A stretch of 5,816 nt of DNA from Thermoanaerobacteraceae bacterium (GCA_030016455.1 JASEJH010000113.1:1-5816), one strand, 5' to 3'; counted from the stretch's first letter, positions 1 through 5,456 are shown. Notes: a model not told the origin generated them from the sequence alone. Translations and numbers: made by a program.

Positions 1-185
1 GAGTGTTGGTCCTGGGGGAGGACCGTCGGCTGGTCAACACAGGGGAACCGGAGGAAATCCTGGCCGACCGGGAACTCCTCCTTGCGGCGAACCTGGTGCA
101 CCCGGATTACCACCTCCACCAGGTGGGAAGTGGGAAAGACCACTTGTACCCGCACGTTCATTTATCACCTGGTGAAAAAGAGTGA
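1..185 (+). CDS. cbiO: 3' end of cobalt/nickel ECF transporter ATP-binding protein CbiO (partial)
   Basis: Only the last 60 or so codons are present; the gene enters from the left edge and ends at TGA 183-185. The visible part reads VLGEDRRLVNTGEPEEILAD, the typical end of an ABC ATPase domain (strand, then 'G.PEEIL.D' helix), followed by ELLLAANLVHP and a histidine-rich tail with six His (LVHPDYHLHQVGSG, then DHLYPHVH). A His-rich tail after 'LL..ANLVHP' is characteristic of the CbiO/NikO branch of ECF ATPases. Walker A, Walker B and signature motifs lie outside the window and cannot be checked. CbiO hydrolyses ATP on the cytoplasmic face and drives uptake through CbiQ and CbiM; genes for both lie immediately downstream, which supports the call. 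GTG at 3 is an internal Val codon, not a start. Confidence 0.85.
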   Translation, partial: VLVLGEDRRLVNTGEPEEILADRELLLAANLVHPDYHLHQVGSGKDHLYPHVHLSPGEKE

Positions 186-236
186 GACGAAATCCGGTTG
201 AAATTTATCTTTGCGGCAGGATTTTTCCAGGTGAGC

Positions 237-271
237 GCGAACTTATTCGCTAAAGCCTGCATGAAGCAGGC
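237..271 (+). other. Two adjacent hairpins in the cbiO-cbiQ convergent spacer
   Basis: The 207-nt gap between the cbiO and cbiQ stop codons (186-392) contains no gene I can support. Within it are two small perfect hairpins: GCGAA (237-241)/TTCGC (246-250) with a 4-nt loop, and GCCTGC (255-260)/GCAGGC (266-271) with a 5-nt loop. A second GCAGG at 216-220 could pair with 256-260 instead, so two folds are mutually exclusive. The stretch from about 205 to 271 (GCGGCAGGATTTTTCC followed by the hairpins) has the look of an intergenic repeat unit, but only one copy is visible here. They are in the 3' untranslated region of the cbiO transcript if it runs to the terminator at 325-377. Confidence 0.3.
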
Positions 272-324
272 GTGAAGGCGTTACAGGTCGGCCGTTAGTT
301 TGAAGAGTTTAAAACAAGGCCATG

Positions 325-377
325 GAGGCCGCCTGGCGGGCTTAGGAAAAGCCCGGAAGGGCGGCTTCATTGTTTTT
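325..377 (+). terminator. Strong intrinsic terminator for cbiO, possibly bidirectional
   Basis: Two-tiered hairpin. The outer stem pairs 325-333 with 360-368 (GAGGCCGCC/GGCGGCTTC, one G-U pair). The inner stem pairs 337-343 with 349-355 (CGGGCTT/AAGCCCG, perfect) around the loop AGGAA. A small internal loop (TGG/GAAG) separates them. A T-rich tract ATTGTTTTT (369-377) follows on the + strand, the layout of a rho-independent terminator for cbiO. On the - strand the hairpin is 24 nt past the cbiQ stop and is followed by CATGGCCTTGTTTT, a weaker T tract, so it may also end cbiQ transcripts. Spacing between two convergent genes fits this dual role. Confidence 0.8.
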
Positions 378-392
378 CACCGGAAACAGGCG

Positions 393-1328
393 CTACGTTG
401 CGAAGCGGTCGAGGTAAAGGAGGGCGCCGGCGATGAGGGCGGTAGCTGCGATCCAGACCCAATCAAGCGCCCGCAGGCGGAAACGGTCCACAACCCTGGG
501 TTCACCGGTATAGCCCCGCGCGCGCATCGCCTCGTAAACCGCTTCGTTTAAGGCGTATGACTTGGAGACGATCGTACCCAGGATGGCGGCGAAGAAGGCT
601 CTTTTTTCCCGCTGGTTAAGGGGCCCGACCATCCGCAGCTCGCGGGCCTCAAGGGTTTCAACGGCGACCCTGACGAGAAGGAAGATGTACCGGAAGGTCA
701 CTTCGAGGATTAAGATTATTACCCGCGGGACATAGAGCGCCCGGAGGGCTTTGAGAAGGCCGGTCCAGGGAGTAGTCAAAGCCAGGAGCAGCGCCAGCGA
801 AGCGGCGGTGCCTGCCCGAAGTACAATGACCGCGGCGCGCTCACACCCCGCTGCGGTCACGGTGAGCGGGCCGGGAAACTGGTAAAAACCAAGGTCGGCA
901 CCGCTTTGCAGGAGCACCAGTACCGGTTCGCCGGGCGTGACCCGGTTCAAGGTGAGCGGGAGGACCATAATCCCGGCGAAAAGCAGGGTAAAGCCCCACG
1001 TCCGGACCAAAAAGGATGGAAACCTCATCCTGGAGGCCGTGGCGAAGAAGAGCGTCAGGCCGTAGGAGGCGGCCAGCGTTAAAAGATGCTGCTCAAAAGT
1101 GACCAGGCAGATGAGGGCTACGGCGGTTACGACCTTTACCCGGGGGTCGAGCGCCTGCCAGAGGCCGTACTTTTTCGCCGTTGCTTTAGCGTGCAAGGTT
1201 TCCTGGAAAAACCGGTCGAGTCCCCTTATCGCTTTTTCCATAGGACTGTTTGCCCGGCGCCGCGGGAGGGGACGGGCGGGAGGGTGCTCGGGTCGAGCGG
1301 TTTCGCCAAGCCAGTACGGCAGTTGCAT
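393..1328 (-). CDS. cbiQ: Cobalt/nickel ECF transporter T component CbiQ
   Basis: 311-aa integral membrane protein of the EcfT/CbiQ family, which links the metal-binding S component (CbiM) to the CbiO ATPases. Hydrophobic segments are visible near residues 64-98, 108-127, 160-184, 201-224 and 287-306. Between the fourth and fifth lies the charged cytoplasmic coupling region with two Ala-Arg motifs: LEARELRMVG (226-235) and AMRARGYTG (267-275). The second is a classical ARG coupling motif; the first has Glu after Ala-Arg. The start at 1328 is fixed by AAAGGAG 6 nt upstream; Met30 has no such site, so the 29-residue Pro/Arg-rich lead MQLPYWLGETARPEHP... appears genuine, and an N-terminal 'LP.WL' opening is seen in other CbiQ proteins. 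It lies on the opposite strand to cbiO and cbiM, which is unusual. It diverges from cbiM across 204 nt and converges on cbiO. Confidence 0.93.
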   Translation of the reverse strand: MQLPYWLGETARPEHPPARPLPRRRANSPMEKAIRGLDRFFQETLHAKATAKKYGLWQALDPRVKVVTAVALICLVTFEQHLLTLAASYGLTLFFATASRMRFPSFLVRTWGFTLLFAGIMVLPLTLNRVTPGEPVLVLLQSGADLGFYQFPGPLTVTAAGCERAAVIVLRAGTAASLALLLALTTPWTGLLKALRALYVPRVIILILEVTFRYIFLLVRVAVETLEARELRMVGPLNQREKRAFFAAILGTIVSKSYALNEAVYEAMRARGYTGEPRVVDRFRLRALDWVWIAATALIAGALLYLDRFAT

Positions 1329-1532
1329 GGCAGTCTCCTTTCTTTAAGGTTTTAAAATTCGGTGCTCAGCCTGGTATTCCTGCATCAGAGATCAATGGTG
1401 ATTTTGACAAAACTTCTCCAGGGGGTGAAAAAGCCATAGGATAAGGGCTCTTGAAGACCGGTCGTCTGTATGGTATTCAGCTAAAGTATGTCTCGTTACC
1501 GGAACGTAGAACTTGTTTGAGGAGGGCATAAA
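1329..1532. promoter_or_regulatory. Divergent cbiQ/cbiM control region
   Basis: 204 nt between two divergent starts must hold promoters for both directions. It contains the cbiQ Shine-Dalgarno AAAGGAG (1335-1341, - strand) and the cbiM Shine-Dalgarno GAGGAGGG (1519-1526, + strand, 6 nt before the GTG). A TTGACA at 1404-1409 (+) is a perfect -35 hexamer, but no acceptable -10 lies 16-19 nt downstream; TTGAAG (1451-1456) with TATTCA (1474-1479) has correct 17-nt spacing but a poor -10. I therefore do not assign exact promoters. A perfect 8-bp palindrome GACCGGTC sits at 1456-1463. I looked for the conserved cobalamin-riboswitch core and did not find it, and saw no clear NikR-type inverted repeat. 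Confidence 0.5.
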
Positions 1533-2156
1533 GTGCATATTCCTGATGGTTTTCTCGACCCGAAAACCTGGATCGGCTGCAGCGCTATTACAGTCGCAAT
1601 GCTGAGCGCAGCGGTCAGGCGGACCAAAGAGAAGCTGGCGGAGAAACAGGTCCCGCTCATGGGGGTAATGGCGGCTTTCATCTTTGCGGCGCAGATGATC
1701 AATTTCCCGATTATCGGAGGGACCTCCGGGCACCTGGTCGGCGGCGTGCTGGCGGCCGTGCTGTTTGGTCCGTTCAGTGCCAGCATCATTATGACCGTAA
1801 TTCTGCTCATTCAATGTTTTCTTTTTAATGACGGCGGCGTCACGGCGCTCGGGGCAAACATCCTGAATATGGGCATCATCGCGCCTTTTCTCGGCTACGC
1901 GGTTTATAACGCCCTGCGGGGTGTGGGGAACGTTATCGCTTCCTTCTTTGCCGCCTGGGTTTCGGTGGTAGCCGCGGCAGCGGCCTGCGCGCTGGAACTG
2001 GCTGTTTCGGGAACCAGTCCGCTCGGGGTTGCGTTGCCGGCGATGCTTTTCTGGCACCTTTTCATCGGGGTTGGCGAAGGTGTAATTACGGCCGCGGTGG
2101 TTGGTTATCTGGAACGGGTAAAGTCCGACTTGTTGACCGAAATTGTTAAGGTGTGA
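1533..2156 (+). CDS. cbiM: Cobalt/nickel ECF transporter substrate-binding (S) component CbiM/NikM
   Basis: 207-aa membrane protein that captures Co2+ or Ni2+. It opens with MHIPDGFL, the signature N-terminus of CbiM/NikM, in which the amino group of Met1 and His2 coordinate the metal. In the solved NikM structure the further ligand is His67; here His67 is present in GGTSGHLVGG (62-71). Another family block, LFNDGGVTALGANILNMG, lies at about residues 97-114. The GTG start at 1533 is required to place His2 correctly and has GAGGAGGG 6 nt upstream. The protein has only the core domain, without a C-terminal PDGLE fusion; that domain is encoded by the next gene, starting 10 nt after the stop. The sequence does not decide cobalt versus nickel. 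It should act with the adjacent PDGLE protein, CbiQ and CbiO. Confidence 0.95.
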   Translation: MHIPDGFLDPKTWIGCSAITVAMLSAAVRRTKEKLAEKQVPLMGVMAAFIFAAQMINFPIIGGTSGHLVGGVLAAVLFGPFSASIIMTVILLIQCFLFNDGGVTALGANILNMGIIAPFLGYAVYNALRGVGNVIASFFAAWVSVVAAAAACALELAVSGTSPLGVALPAMLFWHLFIGVGEGVITAAVVGYLERVKSDLLTEIVKV

Positions 2157-2166
2157 GGTGGTAGCG

Positions 2167-2469
2167 GTGCGTAAGGAGATTTGGATTGGCCTTGTGGCGG
2201 CGCTGATCATTGCGGGTATCCTTTCACCCTTTGCTTCCCCAAATCCAGATGGGCTGGAAAAGGTAGCCGAGACCAAGGGTTTTATTGATAAAGGCGAGGG
2301 GAAAGAGGTCGTTCGCGCTCCGATACCGGACTACGTTATGCCCGGTCTGGCGAGTGAAGGGGTGGCTACGGCTTTTGCCGGAATTACCGGCACGGTCGTC
2401 ACCTTTGTCGCCGCTTACGGTATCGGCAGGTTGGTGCAGCGCCGGAAGGCTGCGGATAGCAAGGGCTGA
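2167..2469 (+). CDS. PDGLE-domain accessory protein of the CbiM/NikM transporter (CbiN/NikN-like)
   Basis: 100-aa protein with the expected accessory topology: a first helix (about residues 5-22), an external loop, and a second helix (about 65-90) followed by basic QRRK. SPFASPNPDGLEKVAE (20-35) contains the name-giving Pro-Asp-Gly-Leu-Glu of the PDGLE domain, which occurs fused to or next to NikM/CbiM proteins. It fills the position of CbiN but its loop does not resemble classical CbiN, so I leave the symbol blank. In related systems the small two-helix partner is needed for metal loading of the S component. Start choice: GTG 2167 has GAGGTGG (2155-2161) 5 nt upstream; the open frame extends back to 2143 but would overlap cbiM and lacks a site. 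It is cotranscribed with cbiM (10-nt gap, with its ribosome site overlapping the cbiM stop). Confidence 0.9.
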   Translation: MRKEIWIGLVAALIIAGILSPFASPNPDGLEKVAETKGFIDKGEGKEVVRAPIPDYVMPGLASEGVATAFAGITGTVVTFVAAYGIGRLVQRRKAADSKG

Positions 2470-2485
2470 CGGTTAAAGCCGTCAG
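2466..2485. terminator. Short hairpin holding both stop codons of the convergent PDGLE gene and rqcH
   Basis: CTGACGG (2466-2472) pairs perfectly with CCGTCAG (2479-2485) across the loop TTAAAG. The + strand TGA of the PDGLE gene (2467-2469) is in one arm and the - strand TGA of rqcH (2484-2482) is at the mirror position in the other. The stem is short (7 bp) and the following sequence (TTCTC on +, CCCTTGC on -) is not a proper T tract, so termination efficiency is doubtful in both directions. It is the only hairpin in the 12-nt gap between the stops. Confidence 0.5.
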
Positions 2486-4251
2486 TTCTCGGGTGTAGCA
2501 TCTGCGGCCCGGTTTAAAAGGACCGTTGCGGCGGTGGGGTCGGCGTAAAGGGTTTTCTCGCCAGTATAGACGACGAAGCCGGGGCGGGCACCTTTGGGGC
2601 GCTGCACGTTGGCGCGGCGGGTCCAGTCCACGGGAACACTGTTGCTGTGGCGTGCCTGGCTGAAATAGGCCGCTAAAGCGCCGGCTTCCTCCAGCGCCCT
2701 GGGCGAGGGTTCCCGGCCGCCGGTTTTCAGGATGACGTGTGCGCCGGGGACGCCGCGGGCGTGCAGCCAGATGTCGCCGGGATTGGCGAGGCGGAAGGTG
2801 ACGTAGTCGTTCTGGCGGTTGTTCTTGCCCACCAGGATCGGCAAACCATCGGTGGAGGAAAGCTTGAGCGGCTGCGGTTCTGTTCTTTCTTTCTTCGCCT
2901 TTCCCGGATCGGCGGGCAGGTAGCCCTGTCCGCTAAGTTCTTCTGCGATCTCGCGGAGGTCTTCCACGCTGTCGGCTTGTTCAACGGCGGTGGCCACACC
3001 GGTCAGGTAGGCAAGTTCTTCTTCCAGGCGCTCCTTTTCCCGGGCGGCGTGCTCCCGGGCGGTGCGGGCCCGGGCGTATTTTTTGAAGTACCGCTGGGCG
3101 TTCTGCGCCGGGGTAAGCGCCGGGTCAAGGGGGATCGTAACCGGCGGCGCGCCCGGTTCATAGAAATTGGCGAGGGCCACCTCTTTTTCTCCGGGTTTAA
3201 GCCGGTAGAGGTTGGCCGTGAGGAGTTCGCCGTAAAGGCGGTAGCGGTCCGGGTCGGGGTCATTCAGTACGCCCGCAATGCCTTCTAATTTGCGGTTCAG
3301 GCGGTTTATCTCCCGGCCGAGGCATTGTTCCAGGCGGCGCCGCTGGGCGGAGAACGCCGCCGCCCGGGTACGTGCCTGGTAGAACCGGTCAAGAATCTCG
3401 TTCATCGTGGCGTGGATCCGGTTGCCGGTGCTCTGGCAGGGGTCGAAGGGTGCGAACTCCACCGGTGCGCCGTCCCGGAGCACCAGGGTCGGTGTGGCGG
3501 TGCCGTTCACAACCGAAGAAACCAGTTCCCTGAGTGAAGCATAGAGGCGGCGGTATTCGTAAACACCGCATTCACCCACCGTGATCTCGGGCGCGAGTTC
3601 CGCGCGGCAGACGATTTCGCGGGCAGTGAACAGGCTGAGGCCTTCGTGGGTCCGCTGAATGGCTGCCGCAACCCCGGATGCGGGTGTTTGTCCGCTCAGG
3701 GCGGCGAAGAACTCCTCCTCGGTTGCCGCCAGCGGGTCGGCCTTGCCCGAAGGCGGGGGCGGGACGTAAGGTTGCCCGGGAAGGACTTCCCGGTAGCGGC
3801 TGACGGCGTGAGTATACCGCTTGATGGCGTCAACAATCTTGTTTTCTTCCGCGGCAACGAGGATAATATTACTGTGCTTTCCCATAATTTCGGCGGTCAG
3901 GACGTGGGTGACGGGACGGCCGAGGTCGTCGGTCCCTGCGATGGTCAGGTGGAGGAGCCGCTCCAGGCCGGGTTGCGCGACGGCGGTGATCCGGCTGCCT
4001 TCGAGGTGACGGCGCAGGGTCGAGCAGAAAAAGGGTGTCCGGGCCGGGTTCCGGAGGTCGGCTTCGGTCAGGTGTACCCGCGCGGCATCGGCGGTGGCGG
4101 AAAAGAAAAGACGGTGTCTTTGGCGCTCGCGGCGCACGGCCAGGATGATTTCTAAAGCGCCGGGCTGGTAAACACGTTCGATCCTGCCGCCGGTTAGCGC
4201 GGTTTGCAACTCGCGGGTTACACTGTGGAGGGCGAGACCGTCGAAGGGCAA
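2482..4251 (-). CDS. rqcH: RqcH (NFACT family), ribosome quality-control alanine-tailing factor
   Basis: 589-aa protein of the Rqc2/NEMF/FbpA family. Bacterial RqcH binds 50S subunits carrying stalled peptidyl-tRNA, recruits tRNA-Ala and adds C-terminal alanine tails that mark the chain for proteolysis; older annotations call it fibronectin-binding protein. NFACT-N comes first: LPFDGLALHSVTREL at 1-15, TPFFCSTLRRHLEG at 72-85, EIMGKHSNIIL at 121-131. Charged helical arms lie at about 288-328 and 383-438. NFACT-R (DUF814) follows: VGKNNRQNDYVTFRLA at 474-489, GDIWLHARGVPGAHVI at 492-507, WTRRANVQRPKG at 543-554. The tRNA-contact Asp-Arg pair of B. subtilis RqcH (D97/R98) is Glu97-Arg98 here. 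Start: TTG 4251-4249, where homologues begin M-PFDG, with AAAGGAG (4261-4267) 9 nt upstream. An in-frame ATG at 4362 would add 37 non-family residues and overlap the next gene. It has its own promoter at 4325-4353. Confidence 0.95.
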   Translation of the reverse strand: MPFDGLALHSVTRELQTALTGGRIERVYQPGALEIILAVRRERQRHRLFFSATADAARVHLTEADLRNPARTPFFCSTLRRHLEGSRITAVAQPGLERLLHLTIAGTDDLGRPVTHVLTAEIMGKHSNIILVAAEENKIVDAIKRYTHAVSRYREVLPGQPYVPPPPSGKADPLAATEEEFFAALSGQTPASGVAAAIQRTHEGLSLFTAREIVCRAELAPEITVGECGVYEYRRLYASLRELVSSVVNGTATPTLVLRDGAPVEFAPFDPCQSTGNRIHATMNEILDRFYQARTRAAAFSAQRRRLEQCLGREINRLNRKLEGIAGVLNDPDPDRYRLYGELLTANLYRLKPGEKEVALANFYEPGAPPVTIPLDPALTPAQNAQRYFKKYARARTAREHAAREKERLEEELAYLTGVATAVEQADSVEDLREIAEELSGQGYLPADPGKAKKERTEPQPLKLSSTDGLPILVGKNNRQNDYVTFRLANPGDIWLHARGVPGAHVILKTGGREPSPRALEEAGALAAYFSQARHSNSVPVDWTRRANVQRPKGARPGFVVYTGEKTLYADPTAATVLLNRAADATPEN

Positions 4252-4260
4252 GCTCTCCGG

Positions 4261-4267
4261 CTCCTTT
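4261..4267 (-). promoter_or_regulatory. Ribosome binding site that fixes the TTG start of rqcH
   Basis: On the - strand AAAGGAG is followed by a 9-nt spacer and TTG. No other start codon in this frame between 4251 and 4362 has a comparable site, and conserved family sequence begins right after the TTG. Confidence 0.8.
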
Positions 4268-4324
4268 CCATAACAGGCGCAGGACGTCGGACGCCCTTGC
4301 ACTGGGGAGTTTAAACTAAGGTTG

Positions 4325-4353
4325 AGTATAACAGCGGGTGAGGTGACCGTCAA
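4325..4353 (-). promoter_or_regulatory. Sigma-A-type promoter of rqcH
   Basis: On the - strand TTGACG (4353-4348) is followed by exactly 17 nt and TATACT (4330-4325): 5 of 6 matches to each consensus hexamer with ideal spacing. Predicted transcription start is near 4318, giving a leader of about 65 nt before the rqcH TTG. The -35 hexamer covers the A of the DUF3866 ATG, and the 17-nt spacer contains the DUF3866 ribosome binding site, so the promoter is embedded in the 5' end of the divergent gene. Confidence 0.75.
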
Positions 4354-5456
4354 TGCAGGCAAATACAGGGCCGCTGGTGCGCTTGCGGCCGGGCAGGGTC
4401 GTGAAGATAATCGCGTCCCGCCCGGGGTTGGTAGAGGCGCTGGTCCTGGTGGAGGGCAAGGAAGAAAAAGCGGTGGCTTACACTGCGTTTACCGGCGGGT
4501 TAAATCCTGGAGACCCAGTACTGCTTAACACCACCGCCGTGGCGAAGGGACTGGGTAGCGGCGGGTACCATTTCGTGGTGGCCAACCTGGCGCAGGCGGA
4601 ACTGGACGTTTCGGAGGCCGGGCACATTATGAAGCTCCGCTACACCCCGGCGCAGGTCAAGGTGCTGGCGGTGGAGGAGCCGGAAAGCTCTTTTCGCGGC
4701 GTGCTAAAGGAGGCGGACGACCTTGCCGGCACGCCGGTGGTGGCGCTGGAGCTCCACAGCCAACTCGCTCCCGTGGCGGCGACGGTCCGGCAGCGGGCGG
4801 AGGGGCGCCTGCGCCTGGTTTACGTGATGACGGACGGCGCTGCGCTGCCGATCTCTTTTTCCCGCACGGTGGCTGAGCTAAAAGAAAAAGGGCTCCTGGC
4901 GGCGACGGTGACGGTGGGGCACGCCTTCGGCGGTGATTTCGAAGCGGTCAACGTCTACAGCGGGCTGCTTGCCGCCAGGTACGCCGGGGGCGCGGATGTG
5001 ATCGCGGTCGGGATGGGCCCCGGCGTGGTGGGGACGGGGACGCGCTTCGGCACCACCGCGCTCGAGCAGGGAGAAATCGTGAACGCGGCGGACGTTCTGG
5101 GAGGGCGGCCGGTCGCGGCACTGCGCCTGAGCTTCGCCGACCCGCGGCCCCGCCACCGGGGAGTGAGCCACCACACCCTCACCGCGCTCGGGCGGGTAGC
5201 CCTGGCGCCGGCTACCGTGCCGGTGCCGGCAATGGCGCCGGAGAAAGCGGCGCTGGTCCAGGATCAGCTCGAAAAGGCGGGAATAGCGCAGCGCCACCGG
5301 CTGGTGACCGTTGACGCCGCCGCCACTTTCACCGCGCTGGACGAACTGGGGCTTAAAGTGAGCACGATGGGGCGCGGCCGCGATGTCGAGCCGGAGTTTT
5401 TCCTGGCGGCAGGCGCCGCCGGCCTGGTCGCGGCCGAGATGGTGCTTGGAAATTGA
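4353..5456 (+). CDS. DUF3866 family protein, function unknown
   Basis: 367-aa soluble-looking protein that I recognise as DUF3866, a Firmicutes family without assigned function; 367 aa is about usual length. No signal peptide or membrane helix is evident. Residues 1-80 look like a small beta domain (VRLRPGRVVKII, EGKEEKAVAYT, LNPGDPVLLNTTA). The rest alternates hydrophobic strands and helices with dense conserved-looking loops: GHIMKLRYTP (90-99), ELHSQLAP (133-140), YVMTDGAALP (157-166), TVGHAFGGDFEAVN (187-200), GMGPGVVGTGT (220-230), RPRHRGVSHHT (265-275) and STMGRG (337-342). Gly-rich and His/Arg-rich loops of this kind suggest a ligand- or metal-binding alpha/beta enzyme, which is my inference only. 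ATG 4353 is preceded by GGGTGAGGTGA (4336-4346). It diverges from rqcH with 101 nt between starts. A TATAAC at 4327-4332 is a possible -10 but lacks a good -35. Confidence 0.85.
   Translation: MQANTGPLVRLRPGRVVKIIASRPGLVEALVLVEGKEEKAVAYTAFTGGLNPGDPVLLNTTAVAKGLGSGGYHFVVANLAQAELDVSEAGHIMKLRYTPAQVKVLAVEEPESSFRGVLKEADDLAGTPVVALELHSQLAPVAATVRQRAEGRLRLVYVMTDGAALPISFSRTVAELKEKGLLAATVTVGHAFGGDFEAVNVYSGLLAARYAGGADVIAVGMGPGVVGTGTRFGTTALEQGEIVNAADVLGGRPVAALRLSFADPRPRHRGVSHHTLTALGRVALAPATVPVPAMAPEKAALVQDQLEKAGIAQRHRLVTVDAAATFTALDELGLKVSTMGRGRDVEPEFFLAAGAAGLVAAEMVLGN

Noticed and set aside
300..551. Open frame of 83 codons on the + strand covering the terminator and the cbiQ 3' end
   Set aside because: It begins upstream of a strong hairpin terminator, runs antisense into cbiQ, and shows no family features.
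1391..1402. ATCAATGGTGAT as a metal-regulator operator in the cbiQ/cbiM spacer
   Set aside because: Only the outer four bases on each side are symmetric; such short repeats are expected by chance.
1404..1432. TTGACA at 1404-1409 as a cbiM promoter
   Set aside because: The hexamer is perfect but the DNA 16-19 nt downstream (TGAAAAAG) has no usable -10.
1392..2276. Open frame of 294 codons on the - strand across cbiM
   Set aside because: It is entirely antisense to cbiM and the PDGLE gene, its product is low-complexity and rich in Arg/His/Gln without family features, and cbiM has unmistakable motifs.
2737..3288. Open frame of 183 codons on the + strand inside rqcH
   Set aside because: Antisense shadow in GC-rich coding DNA; the NFACT-R motifs on the - strand account for the region.
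3646..4155. Open frame of 169 codons on the + strand inside rqcH
   Set aside because: Antisense shadow of NFACT-N; Gly/Arg-rich without recognisable domains or a convincing ribosome site.
4297..4332. TTGCAC (4297-4302) plus TATAAC (4327-4332) as the DUF3866 promoter
   Set aside because: Spacing is 24 nt, too long for a sigma-A promoter; TATAAC may still act alone but I cannot support a full promoter.
4878..5297. Open frame of 139 codons on the - strand inside the DUF3866 gene
   Set aside because: Arg/His/Pro-rich composition typical of an antisense frame; the + strand frame is a recognised family.
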